NCBI RefSeq assembly: GCF_030409325.1
Contig: NZ_JAUFPR010000002.1
Coordinates: forward strand, 310,001-374,000
Direction: 5' to 3'
DNA length: 64,000 nucleotides
From: Mucilaginibacter aquaedulcis
GTDB taxonomy: Bacteria; Bacteroidota; Bacteroidia; Sphingobacteriales; Sphingobacteriaceae
A program made the position numbers and the translations under genes. The notes under the pieces were generated by a model. It was not told where the DNA came from. It searched no databases and saw nothing but the letters and a program-made list of their open reading frames with translations. This document shows positions 1 through 8,811 of this stretch, piece after piece. The first letter of the stretch is position 1, and the number at the start of each line of letters is the position of its first letter.

Positions 1-546
1 AACAACAATTACAGAAGATTGTCAATTAAAATTGGTGGCCACAATATAAACTCAGCTATTAATACAATACAGGAAGCCTGGCGCAAAGCTCAACCCGAAG
101 TACCATTTGAATACACCTTTTTGGATGAACGTTTTCAAAGATTATACAATAGCGAACAGCAACAGGGAAGTTTATTTACCATGTTTTCATTTATTGCCAT
201 ATTTATAGCATGCCTTGGATTATTTGGTTTGTCGGCATTTACAATAACACAAAGGGTTAAAGAGATAGGTGTGCGCAAAGTGTTGGGTGCAAGTATCCCT
301 CAAATTGTGACCGAACTATCTAAAGACTTCCTGAAACTTGTAATTATTGCATCAGTAATAGCTTTGCCAATAGCATGGTATTCAATGAGCAAGTGGTTGC
401 TTGATTTTGCTTTCAGGATAAGTATTCAATGGTGGGTATTTGTAATGGCTGGTTTTATTGCATTAGTTATAGCGTTCGTAACCATAAGCTTTCAATCTAT
501 CAAAGCAGCAACAGCTAATCCTGTTAAGAGTTTAAGAAGTGAATAG
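1..546 (+). CDS. FtsX/MacB-type ABC permease, C-terminal fragment (5' end outside window)
   Basis: The reading frame is open from the first base (NNNYRRLSIKIGG...), so this is the last 181 residues of a gene that begins upstream; the TTG at 19 is not a start. It holds the final FtsX unit of a MacB-like permease: the end of a periplasmic loop (QEAWRKAQPEVPFEYTFLDERF), a membrane segment, the cytoplasmic motif KEIGVRKVLGAS, then two more membrane segments and the conserved end SIKAATANPVKSLRSE. The same architecture closes the five full permeases downstream, so this is the first visible member of a tandem array. It should sit in the inner membrane and work with an ABC ATPase such as the one at 13940. 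The substrate is unknown. Confidence 0.93.
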   Translation, partial: NNNYRRLSIKIGGHNINSAINTIQEAWRKAQPEVPFEYTFLDERFQRLYNSEQQQGSLFTMFSFIAIFIACLGLFGLSAFTITQRVKEIGVRKVLGASIPQIVTELSKDFLKLVIIASVIALPIAWYSMSKWLLDFAFRISIQWWVFVMAGFIALVIAFVTISFQSIKAATANPVKSLRSE

Positions 547-623
547 AGTGATGAGTGTAGATTCTTAACAAGTTAGGGTTTAGAACTTAGTTTTAGAGTT
601 TAGTATTTAAAATATCAAAACAT

Positions 624-3092
624 ATGATAAAAAATTATTTCAAAATAGCTTTCCGCAATTTTGGGCGTCATAAGGTATTTACATTCATTAATGTAGTAGG
701 TTTATCTATTGGTATAAGTGCTGCACTTGTTATATACCTAATTGTACATTTTGATTTAACCTTTAATCAGTCCTTCCCAGACGGGGATCGTATTTACAGG
801 GTAGTTTCTAACTTTACTTTTTCTGGCGAAGAGGCCCATAATCGTGGTGTTTCTGGCCCGGTACCTGAAACGGTAAAGACAGAGGTTAGCGGTGTTGAGA
901 TAACAGCACCATTTTTTGAGTTGTCACAGCCTAATGTGCTGATTGCAACAAAATCAGGCGCACCGGTTAAATTTAAAATACAGGATAATGTAATATTAAC
1001 AGATAGTCGTTATTTTAACTTATTGAACTACACATGGCTTGCTGGTAATGTAAAAACCGCATTAAATGAACCAAACCAGGTAGTGCTTACGACAGATCAG
1101 GCTAATAAATATTTTCCGAAAATGCCTTATAAGCAAATGCTGGGCCGCATAGTAACTTATGATACTATAAACACTGTTGTTACCGGGATTGTAGCATCCT
1201 TAAAGGGCAATACAGACTTTGCCTTTCATGATTTTATTTCATACACAACGGCAAAAAACAATAAGGCTCTTTCGAACGAATTACGCCTTGATAACTGGGG
1301 CGGCACCACTTCAGCCTTCCAGCTTTTTATTAAGTTGACTCCAAATACTGAAGCTGCCCATATCGAAAAACAATTAAATGAATTGTTAAAAAAGAACGAT
1401 CCGCCAAAGCCCTCAAATAAAGGCAACACCCGAAACTTTAGTTTACAACCCTTAAATGATGTGCACTTTAATAATGTATATGGCACATTTAACTCTGGTA
1501 ATACTGCCAATAAATCAACTTTATATGGTTTATTGGGCATTGGGTCATTTCTGTTACTATTAGGATGTATTAACTTTGTTAACTTAACAACAGCACAAGC
1601 TTCGCAACGGGCAAAAGAGATCGGTATTCGGAAAACCATGGGTAGTAGCCGCATCCAGCTCATCATTCAGTTTTTAAGCGAAACATCTTTAATAACATTA
1701 TTTGCTGTTTTAGTTTCGGTTGCCTTGACTCCGGTGATATTAAAACTCTTTGCCGATTTTATTCCTGAAGGTGTTAAAGTCGATATTTTAAATCAACCTG
1801 ATCTCGTTTTGTTTCTTGTGTTGTTAGTTATTTTGGTGAGTCTTTTATCCGGGTTTTATCCGGCAATTCTATTGTCAGGATATAAGCCGGTAGCGGTACT
1901 TAAAAATCAATCGGCTTCAAGTATGGGCAAAAGTCGTAATGCTTGGCTGCGTAAATCATTAACAGTTACACAATTTATTATAGCCCAGTTCTTTATAATG
2001 GCAACAGTATTGGTCAGCAAGCAAATTTATTATGTGCTGCATAAGGATCTGGGTTTTAAAAAGGATGCCATTATAATTATAAACTCTCCATGGAAAAACC
2101 GCACAATAAGTCGTAATCAGGTATTTATAAATAAGTTGAGAGCTATTCCACAGGTATCAATGGTAAGCGCGGGAAAAGACGCACCATCCTCAACCTCAAG
2201 CAATTCCACAGAGGCAACTTATAAAGATGGGAAGAAAGAAATTAAAATAAATTTGGAAGAAAAGTACGGGGATAATAATTATATAAATGTATATCATATT
2301 AAGTTACTTGCTGGTCGCAATTTGCAGCCTGGCGATAGCACAAAAAGATTTTTGATCAATAATACCTGTGCAAAGATATTTGGCTTTAAAACTCCGCAGG
2401 AAGCCGTTGGTAAACAAGTAGACAATTTTAATGGGGAAACAAAAATGGAGATCGTAGGTGTAATAGCCGATTTTCATCATGAGTCGTTGCATTCCTCTGT
2501 TAGGCCTTTGGCTATTTTAACAAGTAATGGATATTATAACAACGGGACATTTCATATCGCATTAAAGCCACAATCTGCCGGTGGCAATGACTGGAAGAAA
2601 GCCATTGCAAGCATGGAAAAATCATGGAAAGAAATTTACCCTGACGATGATTTTGAGTATCATTTTTTTGATGACAATATAGCAAAGCTTTATAAAACAG
2701 AGCAAAATACATCAACCTTACTGGCATGGGCCACAGGCTTATCGGTATTTATAAGTTGTTTAGGTTTGTTGGGTTTAGCTATGTACACTACTAATTTACG
2801 CACAAAAGAAATCGGGGTTCGTAAAGTTTTAGGGGCATCTGTAGCTCAAATTGTACAAATGTTATCAACTGAGTTGGTATTACTTATTTTACTGGCATTT
2901 GTATTAGTTACCCCTATAGCATGGTATGCCATGAATAAATGGATGCAAAGCTTTGCAGATCGCACCAGCATTAGCTGGTGGATATTTGTGTTAAGCGGCG
3001 CCGGTATGTTACTGACCGCATTTTTTACTCAAAGTTTTCAATCAATCAAGGCTGCAACGGCAAACCCGGTTAACAGCTTGAGAAATGAATAA
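624..3092 (+). CDS. ABC transporter permease, fused double MacB_PCD-FtsX type (array member 2)
   Basis: This is an 822-residue inner-membrane permease. The N-terminus MIKNYFKIAFRNFGRHKVF runs into a first membrane segment at about 20-43, followed by a MacB-type periplasmic domain to about 285 and three membrane segments carrying KEIGIRKTMGSS at about 332. A second half repeats this plan, with a periplasmic domain at about 460-690 and a last FtsX unit with KEIGVRKVLGAS at about 728. Classical MacB or LolC/E has one such unit, so this is an internal duplication, common in Bacteroidota. It starts 77 bp after the previous permease and no terminator was seen between them. It probably couples to a LolD/MacB-type ATPase to push a periplasmic or membrane substrate outwards; the substrate cannot be read from the sequence. 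Confidence 0.93.
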   Translation: MIKNYFKIAFRNFGRHKVFTFINVVGLSIGISAALVIYLIVHFDLTFNQSFPDGDRIYRVVSNFTFSGEEAHNRGVSGPVPETVKTEVSGVEITAPFFELSQPNVLIATKSGAPVKFKIQDNVILTDSRYFNLLNYTWLAGNVKTALNEPNQVVLTTDQANKYFPKMPYKQMLGRIVTYDTINTVVTGIVASLKGNTDFAFHDFISYTTAKNNKALSNELRLDNWGGTTSAFQLFIKLTPNTEAAHIEKQLNELLKKNDPPKPSNKGNTRNFSLQPLNDVHFNNVYGTFNSGNTANKSTLYGLLGIGSFLLLLGCINFVNLTTAQASQRAKEIGIRKTMGSSRIQLIIQFLSETSLITLFAVLVSVALTPVILKLFADFIPEGVKVDILNQPDLVLFLVLLVILVSLLSGFYPAILLSGYKPVAVLKNQSASSMGKSRNAWLRKSLTVTQFIIAQFFIMATVLVSKQIYYVLHKDLGFKKDAIIIINSPWKNRTISRNQVFINKLRAIPQVSMVSAGKDAPSSTSSNSTEATYKDGKKEIKINLEEKYGDNNYINVYHIKLLAGRNLQPGDSTKRFLINNTCAKIFGFKTPQEAVGKQVDNFNGETKMEIVGVIADFHHESLHSSVRPLAILTSNGYYNNGTFHIALKPQSAGGNDWKKAIASMEKSWKEIYPDDDFEYHFFDDNIAKLYKTEQNTSTLLAWATGLSVFISCLGLLGLAMYTTNLRTKEIGVRKVLGASVAQIVQMLSTELVLLILLAFVLVTPIAWYAMNKWMQSFADRTSISWWIFVLSGAGMLLTAFFTQSFQSIKAATANPVNSLRNE

Positions 3093-3174
3093 TTGTTGCA
3101 TTAATTATTGATGTTTAACAAATTTTAACTACTCATTTAAAGTACTTTACCTATTATCGTATAAACAAACCGAT

Positions 3175-5559
3175 ATGATACGTAATTACTTTAAAATAGC
3201 CTGGCGCAACCTGTGGAAACATAAGTTCTACACGTTCATTAATGTTTTTGGCCTTTCATTAAGTATAGCTTGCGGTATCACATTATTTCAATTTATAAGT
3301 TATCATCTCAGTTTTGACACTTATCACCGTGATGCAAAATCGCTTTACAAAGTGGTTTCCCAATTACATCTGGAAGATGGCTCTACCTTGTATGAACGCG
3401 GTGCGCCAATGGTTTTAGCTAAAGCTATAAAAAACGAATTACCACAGATAAAAGACGCCGCGGTATTAGTTCAGAAAAGATCATTCACCATTTCTATAAA
3501 TGATTTATCAGGAAGAAAGCTCTTTTACGAACAGGAAAACGTAGGCCTTGCAGATAATCACTGGTTTAATTTGCTTGATTATTCCTGGCTTTCAGGCAGT
3601 GCTGTACACGCATTCAATGATCCCGACAATGTGGTGATCACCCATAAACTGGCTCAAAAATATTTTGGTACTGATGATGCTGTAGGAAGGGTGATCCGTA
3701 TGGACAACAAGCATAATTTTAAAGTAACCGGTGTACTGGCCGATAATGTAGAAAATACTGATTTTAAGTGCGATATGTTCCTATCGCTCACGGCCCTTAA
3801 AACCCTGTATCCTGATGTTCAGCAACAATTTCAAAGTGATTGGTATTGGGAGGATTCACGTAATGTAGTATTGCTGTCATTGCCGGAAAACCTGCCAGCA
3901 AAAACTGTTGAGTCCGCTATCACAAGAATTGCAGGGAAGGAGCTTTCCAAAACCTTTCATTATATCTTGCAACCTCTAAACGAAGTTCATTTTGATGGCA
4001 GATATAGTGGGGTAATTCAAAAGTCATTGTTAACAACATTGGGTATTATCGGATTATTACTCATAGTTATCGCCTGTGTTAACTTTATCAATATGGCAAC
4101 AGCTCAAAGCTTTAAACGAGCAAAGGAAATAGGTACCCGTAAAGTTTTAGGAAGTACGCCAAAGGCCATATTTATTCAATTCATCGCCGAAACTTCCCTT
4201 ATCGTGTTAGCCGCTGGTTTAGTAGCGGGATTGGGCGTTTGGCTGTTTCTGCCAGTATTAAATTCGTGGCTGCAAACATCGCTCACTGTCGATAATACCA
4301 GTTTGTTTATATTCTTGGCTTTGTTAATGATGATCATTACCCTTGCCGCTGGGTTTTACCCCGCTATGGTTTTAAGCAGATTTAAACCGGTAAATGCCCT
4401 CAAAAATCAAGTAAATGGACAATCACAATCAGCTCGCCTTGGCCGTAAAAGCCTCATTGTTATTCAAAATATAATTGCCCAGGTACTTATTGTAGGAACA
4501 ATAATTATTAGCATACAGGTTCGATATTTAAAAACTACAGATCTGGGTTTTAATAAAACAGGGGTGATCATGCTGCCTTTGCCTGATTTTGATAAAGGCA
4601 AAACTGATTTTTTACGTAATCAGCTAATAGCTCAACCAGGAATAAGCGCTGTTTCCTATTGTTACCGGGCACCATCATCAACGGCCGATAAAGGCGGGTC
4701 GATAAAATATGATGGTCATGAATGGGAAAAGTTTGTTGGCCGTACTGTTATGGGTGATGCTGAATATGTAAAAACATTTGGATTAAAGATCATCGCTGGT
4801 AGAAACATTACCGAGGCAGACTCGGCCAAAGAATATTTGGTGAATGAGCAATTGGTACATAAGTTAGGGGTTAAAAATCCGCAGGAAATAATTGGACATA
4901 GTTTTACCGCCGGAGATCTCACAGACAAGCCTGGTACAATTGTCGGTGTAATAAAGGATTTTCATGCCAAATCGTTATATAAGGCAATAGAACCAACGTA
5001 CATCAGCACTTTTCGTAGTTCTTATCAATATGCGGGTGTGAGGATCGATATGAAAAATCGATCAGCAGCAATAGCACAAATTCAAAAGATATGGCAGTCT
5101 GTATTTCCCGATAATGTTTTTGAATATCGTTTTCTGGATGAACAAATAGGTGATTTCTATCAAAAAGAAGATCTATTGAATAAACTCATTAAATCAAGCG
5201 CTGCCATCGCTATATTAATAAGCTGCCTGGGTTTATTGGGACTGATATCTTTATTAACTCTTCAGCGCACAAAAGAGATTGGTATCCGCAAAGTACTGGG
5301 CGCGTCGGTAACTCAAATTACCACCCTGCTATCCGCTGATTTTTTAAAATTAGTGCTCATTGCTGTATTTGCAGCATCGCCAATAGCCTGGATTTTGATG
5401 AACAAATATCTTCAGGGTTTTGCCTATCGTATTGATATGCCACTATGGGTATTTGTGTTGGCGGCGGTTATGGCGGTATTATTAGCTTTTATAACAGTAA
5501 GTTTTCAATCTATAAAAGCGGCTATGGCTAATCCGGTCAGGAGCTTGAGGGATGAGTAA
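3175..5559 (+). CDS. ABC transporter permease, fused double MacB_PCD-FtsX type (array member 3)
   Basis: This 794-residue paralogue of its neighbours starts with MIRNYFKIAWRNLWKHKFYT, has a first membrane segment at about 20-43, a periplasmic MacB domain, a first FtsX unit with EIGTRKVLGST at about 317, a second periplasmic domain, and a last FtsX unit with EIGIRKVLGAS at about 699. It ends with SIKAAMANPVRSLRDE, the family's usual tail. It lies 82 bp downstream of member 2 on the same strand and is probably co-transcribed. The stretch after it (5560-5727) has no clear terminator. Paralogues differ most in the periplasmic domains, which fits different substrates or partners; this is inference. 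Confidence 0.93.
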   Translation: MIRNYFKIAWRNLWKHKFYTFINVFGLSLSIACGITLFQFISYHLSFDTYHRDAKSLYKVVSQLHLEDGSTLYERGAPMVLAKAIKNELPQIKDAAVLVQKRSFTISINDLSGRKLFYEQENVGLADNHWFNLLDYSWLSGSAVHAFNDPDNVVITHKLAQKYFGTDDAVGRVIRMDNKHNFKVTGVLADNVENTDFKCDMFLSLTALKTLYPDVQQQFQSDWYWEDSRNVVLLSLPENLPAKTVESAITRIAGKELSKTFHYILQPLNEVHFDGRYSGVIQKSLLTTLGIIGLLLIVIACVNFINMATAQSFKRAKEIGTRKVLGSTPKAIFIQFIAETSLIVLAAGLVAGLGVWLFLPVLNSWLQTSLTVDNTSLFIFLALLMMIITLAAGFYPAMVLSRFKPVNALKNQVNGQSQSARLGRKSLIVIQNIIAQVLIVGTIIISIQVRYLKTTDLGFNKTGVIMLPLPDFDKGKTDFLRNQLIAQPGISAVSYCYRAPSSTADKGGSIKYDGHEWEKFVGRTVMGDAEYVKTFGLKIIAGRNITEADSAKEYLVNEQLVHKLGVKNPQEIIGHSFTAGDLTDKPGTIVGVIKDFHAKSLYKAIEPTYISTFRSSYQYAGVRIDMKNRSAAIAQIQKIWQSVFPDNVFEYRFLDEQIGDFYQKEDLLNKLIKSSAAIAILISCLGLLGLISLLTLQRTKEIGIRKVLGASVTQITTLLSADFLKLVLIAVFAASPIAWILMNKYLQGFAYRIDMPLWVFVLAAVMAVLLAFITVSFQSIKAAMANPVRSLRDE

Positions 5560-5727
5560 GCTGTGAAAAAACATGTAAAAGGTCTACGTATAATTTTACA
5601 AGAGGGTACAATATTTTGAGCCTTGTTGCTAATGCAAAAACATAAGTATAATTTGTTGAACTGTCAGTCTGTTTGATAGTTATCAAAATATGGCTTTGTT
5701 GTATGCCTAAACTCAAAATGCATTACC

Positions 5728-6135
5728 ATGAGATCACAAATTTATGATTTGATGTACCCGTTAATTAATAATGGCAGCGGTATATATGAACTTGATGATT
5801 TGGAGGGCTACATTGATAAATTGCTAAAAAAAGCATGTATAATTTCGGTAACTGACCAGGATATTTTACAAGGTTTTTTGGCCTACTATGCTAATGATCC
5901 TGAAAAAAGGGTAGGCTTTTTATCAATGCTTGTAGTTTTACCATCAGAACAAAGAATGGGTTACGGCAGGAGGATGGTTGAGTTTTGCCTTACCGATCTG
6001 CTGCACAAAGGATATAAAATATGCCGTACCGAGGTAAAGGAAAATAATATTATGGCCATCAACATTTGTAAAAAAAGCGGCTTTGCTCTGATAACAAAAA
6101 AAGATAAATATTTGGTGATGGAAAAGCTGTTGTGA
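5728..6135 (+). CDS. GNAT-family N-acetyltransferase
   Basis: A 135-residue single-domain protein with the GNAT acetyl-CoA motif A (strand SMLVVLPSEQRMGYGRRMVE, containing the Q/R-x-x-G-x-G/A signature as QRMGYG at about 75-80) and a motif-B-like end (NIMAINICKKSGF). These identify an acyl-CoA-dependent N-acyltransferase; the acceptor cannot be predicted. The length is near the minimum for the fold. It sits alone between permease members 3 and 4 on the same strand, 168 bp after one and 237 bp before the other. The next permease appears to have its own regulatory region (6237 onward), so the GNAT probably ends the upstream unit or is independent. The start ATG at 5728 is the first in frame with good coding content. 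Confidence 0.85.
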   Translation: MRSQIYDLMYPLINNGSGIYELDDLEGYIDKLLKKACIISVTDQDILQGFLAYYANDPEKRVGFLSMLVVLPSEQRMGYGRRMVEFCLTDLLHKGYKICRTEVKENNIMAINICKKSGFALITKKDKYLVMEKLL

Positions 6136-6236
6136 TTTTAACAGCCTGCTTTAGTAGCTACATTCAATTCTTTATTCCAAATGGTGCTGTTCAGTATCAG
6201 GCACCTCGTTTTCGATGATTAGCTTTTAATATGCAC

Positions 6237-6276
6237 TGTATCATTACCGTACAGGTGCTGTTACGCTTGCGAACAG
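6237..6276 (+). promoter_or_regulatory. Conserved 40-bp regulatory element, copy A (dyad CTGTT-N9-AACAG)
   Basis: An ungapped 40-bp block here matches the block at 13761-13800 at 31 of 40 positions. Conserved pieces in order are TGTATCAT, ACCGTAC, CTGTTAC and GCGAACAG; the last two form a perfect CTGTT/AACAG dyad with a 9-bp spacer. It lies 96 bp before permease member 4 and 54 bp upstream of a TTGGTATG element. I read it as an upstream activator site; the cognate protein is not identified. Confidence 0.6.
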
Positions 6277-6327
6277 GTTTGATTTTTAAATTTAGTTTAA
6301 TTAGTTGATTTATAGCTATTTGTGTTT

Positions 6328-6345
6328 TTGGTATGGGTTTTAAAC
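6328..6345 (+). promoter_or_regulatory. Candidate promoter element TTGGTATG (sigma-54-like -24 box), copy A
   Basis: TTGGTATG occurs at the same distance (54-55 bp) downstream of the 40-bp dyad element in both copies. The GG fits a sigma-54 -24 box and would place the dyad at about -80 to -118, where enhancer-binding proteins bind. However, the expected GC at -12 is absent (TTTTAAA here), so sigma-54 use is only a suggestion. The permease start is about 30 bp downstream. Confidence 0.35.
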
Positions 6346-6372
6346 CATGAAGTTAATTAAGCCCTTAAAAAA

Positions 6373-8751
6373 ATGCTGAAAAACTATTTTAAAATAGCCT
6401 GGCGTAACCTAAAACGCAATAAGGCATACGCGGCAATCAGCGTTGCTGGTTTGGCCTTAGGTATTGCCTGTGGCATACTGATCTTTACGCTGGTAACGTA
6501 TCACCTTAGTTTTGATACTTTTCATAAAAACTCCGATAGGGTATATCGCCTTTACACTGAGTGGCACGATGACGGCATAGGGAGATCTAACGGCGTTCCA
6601 CAACCTTTGGGAAAAACTTTTCGAAATGATTTTACGCTGGCCGAGAAAACAGGAAGGGTTATCAACTTTAGGAATAATTTAATTACCATAACAAAGGGTA
6701 ATGAGGTTAAAAAGTTCAGAGAAGAAAATGGTGTGGCTTTTACCGAACCTGATTATTTCGACATTTTAAATTTTCCTCTAATAAAGGGGGATAAAAAGAA
6801 CATCCTGGTGCGCCCGGGTGAGGCTTTGCTTACCGAAAAAATAGCACACAAATATTTTGGCGGCGACGATGCCATAGGTAAGGTTATACGCCTGGATAAC
6901 AAAGTTAACTTTACGGTAACCGGTATACTTAAAGATTTACCTCCCAATACCGACCGCAGGCAAGAGATATATGTTTCATACGGCAATATGGATGAATATA
7001 CTGACAAACGCCGTGAAGACAACTGGGGCGGGGTTTATAGTGGCAGCGAGGCCTTTACTTTATTGAAACCAACAACCACTACAGTACAGGCAAATAATGC
7101 TATGGCCGAAATTGTAAAGAAACATTACACCGGTCGAGATCTGAAAGTATGGAAGTTTAAATTACAGCCTCTTAATGATATTCACTTCAACGCCGATCTG
7201 GATGGATATGCCGACAAAAAATATTTATGGGCGCTGTTTTTTATTGGTGTTTTCCTGATTATAACCGCATGTGTGAATTTTGTTAACCTGGCTACAGCTC
7301 AAGCGCTTAACCGTTCAAAAGAGGTAGGTATACGTAAGGTATTGGGCAGCCTGCCGCATCAATTATTTTGGCAGTTTATTGCAGAAACAGCTTTAATTAC
7401 GGTTGTTGCTGTTATTTTAGCTATCGGATTATCTTACCTGGCACTACCTGCAATAAACCACTTGTTTCAATCGGAGATGCAGTTTAATAAAGGACAACTG
7501 GCTGTATTTATATTTATGGTTAGTATTGTTGTCGTGTTTCTGTCGGGCTCATATCCTGGCTTGGTGTTGGCACGTTTTCAGCCTATACTGGCGCTTAAGA
7601 GCAAGCTGTCGCAAAAACATATCGGTGGTTTTTCATTACGCCGTATATTGGTAGTAACGCAGTTTTCTATTTCACAGGTACTAATTATTGGTACTATTAT
7701 TATTGTATCACAGTTACACTATTCGCAAACCGCTGACTTGGGCTTCAATAAAGACGCGGTCGTATTATTACCAATACCACAAAATGATCTTGCTAAGTTA
7801 ACTACACTGCGTAACCGAATAAATCAGATACAGGGTGTAGAAAAAGTTTCTTATTGTTACAGGCCGCCTGCATCGCAATCAAATAACAGCACTGGGGTAA
7901 ACTTTAATCATCGTGCTGAAGATGAACATTGGGGAATAAATACCAAGCCTGGGGATGAAAACTTTTTGGCAACTTTTGGTATGAAGTTGATAGCTGGCAG
8001 AAACTTTTTCCCAGCCGATACTACACGGGAGTTTTTAGTGAACGAAACTTTTGTAAAAAAACTTAACCTGAAACCTCAGGATGTAATAGGCAAAACTCTC
8101 AGTATAAATGGAAAATCAACTACAGCTCCGATTGTAGGTGTTGTAAAAGATTTTTATAACTATTCGTTCCATACCGAGATATCTCCGATTTGTATCATGC
8201 CTGATTATAGGAGTTATTCAACCCTGGCTATTAAAATGAATATGCGTAATGCTCAAAGCTCTTTGGCATCGTTTGAAAAGATCTGGAATGAAAGCTTCCC
8301 TGAGGAGCTTTACTCATATGAGTTTTTGGATGATAGTATTAAAAAGTTTTATGAGATGGATAACATTCAGCTAAAGCTTGCCGAATCATTCGCGGCCATC
8401 GCCATCGTGATCGGTTGCTTAGGATTATACGGATTGGTATCATTCATGGCTGTACGTAAAACAAAAGAAATAGGGGTACGCAAGGTATTAGGTGCCAATA
8501 TCCAGCACGTTTTATGGTTGTTTGGTAAAGAGTTTACCAAGTTATTACTTATCGCATTTTTAATTGCCGCTCCGTTAGCGTGGTGGGCTATGCATAATTA
8601 CCTGCAGGACTTTAAATATCGAATTACTATTGGCCCAGGTATTTTCCTTGTTTCCATACTTTCAACCTTTATAATTGCAGCCATAACCGTGGGCTACCGG
8701 TCTATTACAGCTTCATTGGCTAATCCGGTTAAGAGTTTGAGAAGTGAATAG
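6373..8751 (+). CDS. ABC transporter permease, fused double MacB_PCD-FtsX type (array member 4)
   Basis: A 792-residue member of the array. It starts MLKNYFKIAWRNLKRNKAYA, with a first membrane segment at about 20-43, a periplasmic MacB domain, FtsX unit one with EVGIRKVLGSL at about 316, a second periplasmic domain at about 450-665, and FtsX unit two with EIGVRKVLGAN at about 698. Its end, ANPVKSLRSE, matches the other members. Unlike its neighbours it is preceded by a recognisable regulatory region (6237-6345) shared with the ATPase-TolC operon at 13940. It is therefore probably the first gene of a three-permease transcript (members 4-6) that ends at the terminator at 13691. Confidence 0.93.
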   Translation: MLKNYFKIAWRNLKRNKAYAAISVAGLALGIACGILIFTLVTYHLSFDTFHKNSDRVYRLYTEWHDDGIGRSNGVPQPLGKTFRNDFTLAEKTGRVINFRNNLITITKGNEVKKFREENGVAFTEPDYFDILNFPLIKGDKKNILVRPGEALLTEKIAHKYFGGDDAIGKVIRLDNKVNFTVTGILKDLPPNTDRRQEIYVSYGNMDEYTDKRREDNWGGVYSGSEAFTLLKPTTTTVQANNAMAEIVKKHYTGRDLKVWKFKLQPLNDIHFNADLDGYADKKYLWALFFIGVFLIITACVNFVNLATAQALNRSKEVGIRKVLGSLPHQLFWQFIAETALITVVAVILAIGLSYLALPAINHLFQSEMQFNKGQLAVFIFMVSIVVVFLSGSYPGLVLARFQPILALKSKLSQKHIGGFSLRRILVVTQFSISQVLIIGTIIIVSQLHYSQTADLGFNKDAVVLLPIPQNDLAKLTTLRNRINQIQGVEKVSYCYRPPASQSNNSTGVNFNHRAEDEHWGINTKPGDENFLATFGMKLIAGRNFFPADTTREFLVNETFVKKLNLKPQDVIGKTLSINGKSTTAPIVGVVKDFYNYSFHTEISPICIMPDYRSYSTLAIKMNMRNAQSSLASFEKIWNESFPEELYSYEFLDDSIKKFYEMDNIQLKLAESFAAIAIVIGCLGLYGLVSFMAVRKTKEIGVRKVLGANIQHVLWLFGKEFTKLLLIAFLIAAPLAWWAMHNYLQDFKYRITIGPGIFLVSILSTFIIAAITVGYRSITASLANPVKSLRSE

Positions 8752-8811
8752 TAATGGCCCAAGAATTATGGGTTTAGAATTTAGCTTTTAAGATTTAAAG
8801 TTTGAACAGCG

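Noticed and set aside
6328..6345. Certain sigma-54 promoter upstream of permease member 4
   Set aside because: The -12 GC is missing and spacing in the sister copy is one base short, so it is kept only as a tentative candidate.
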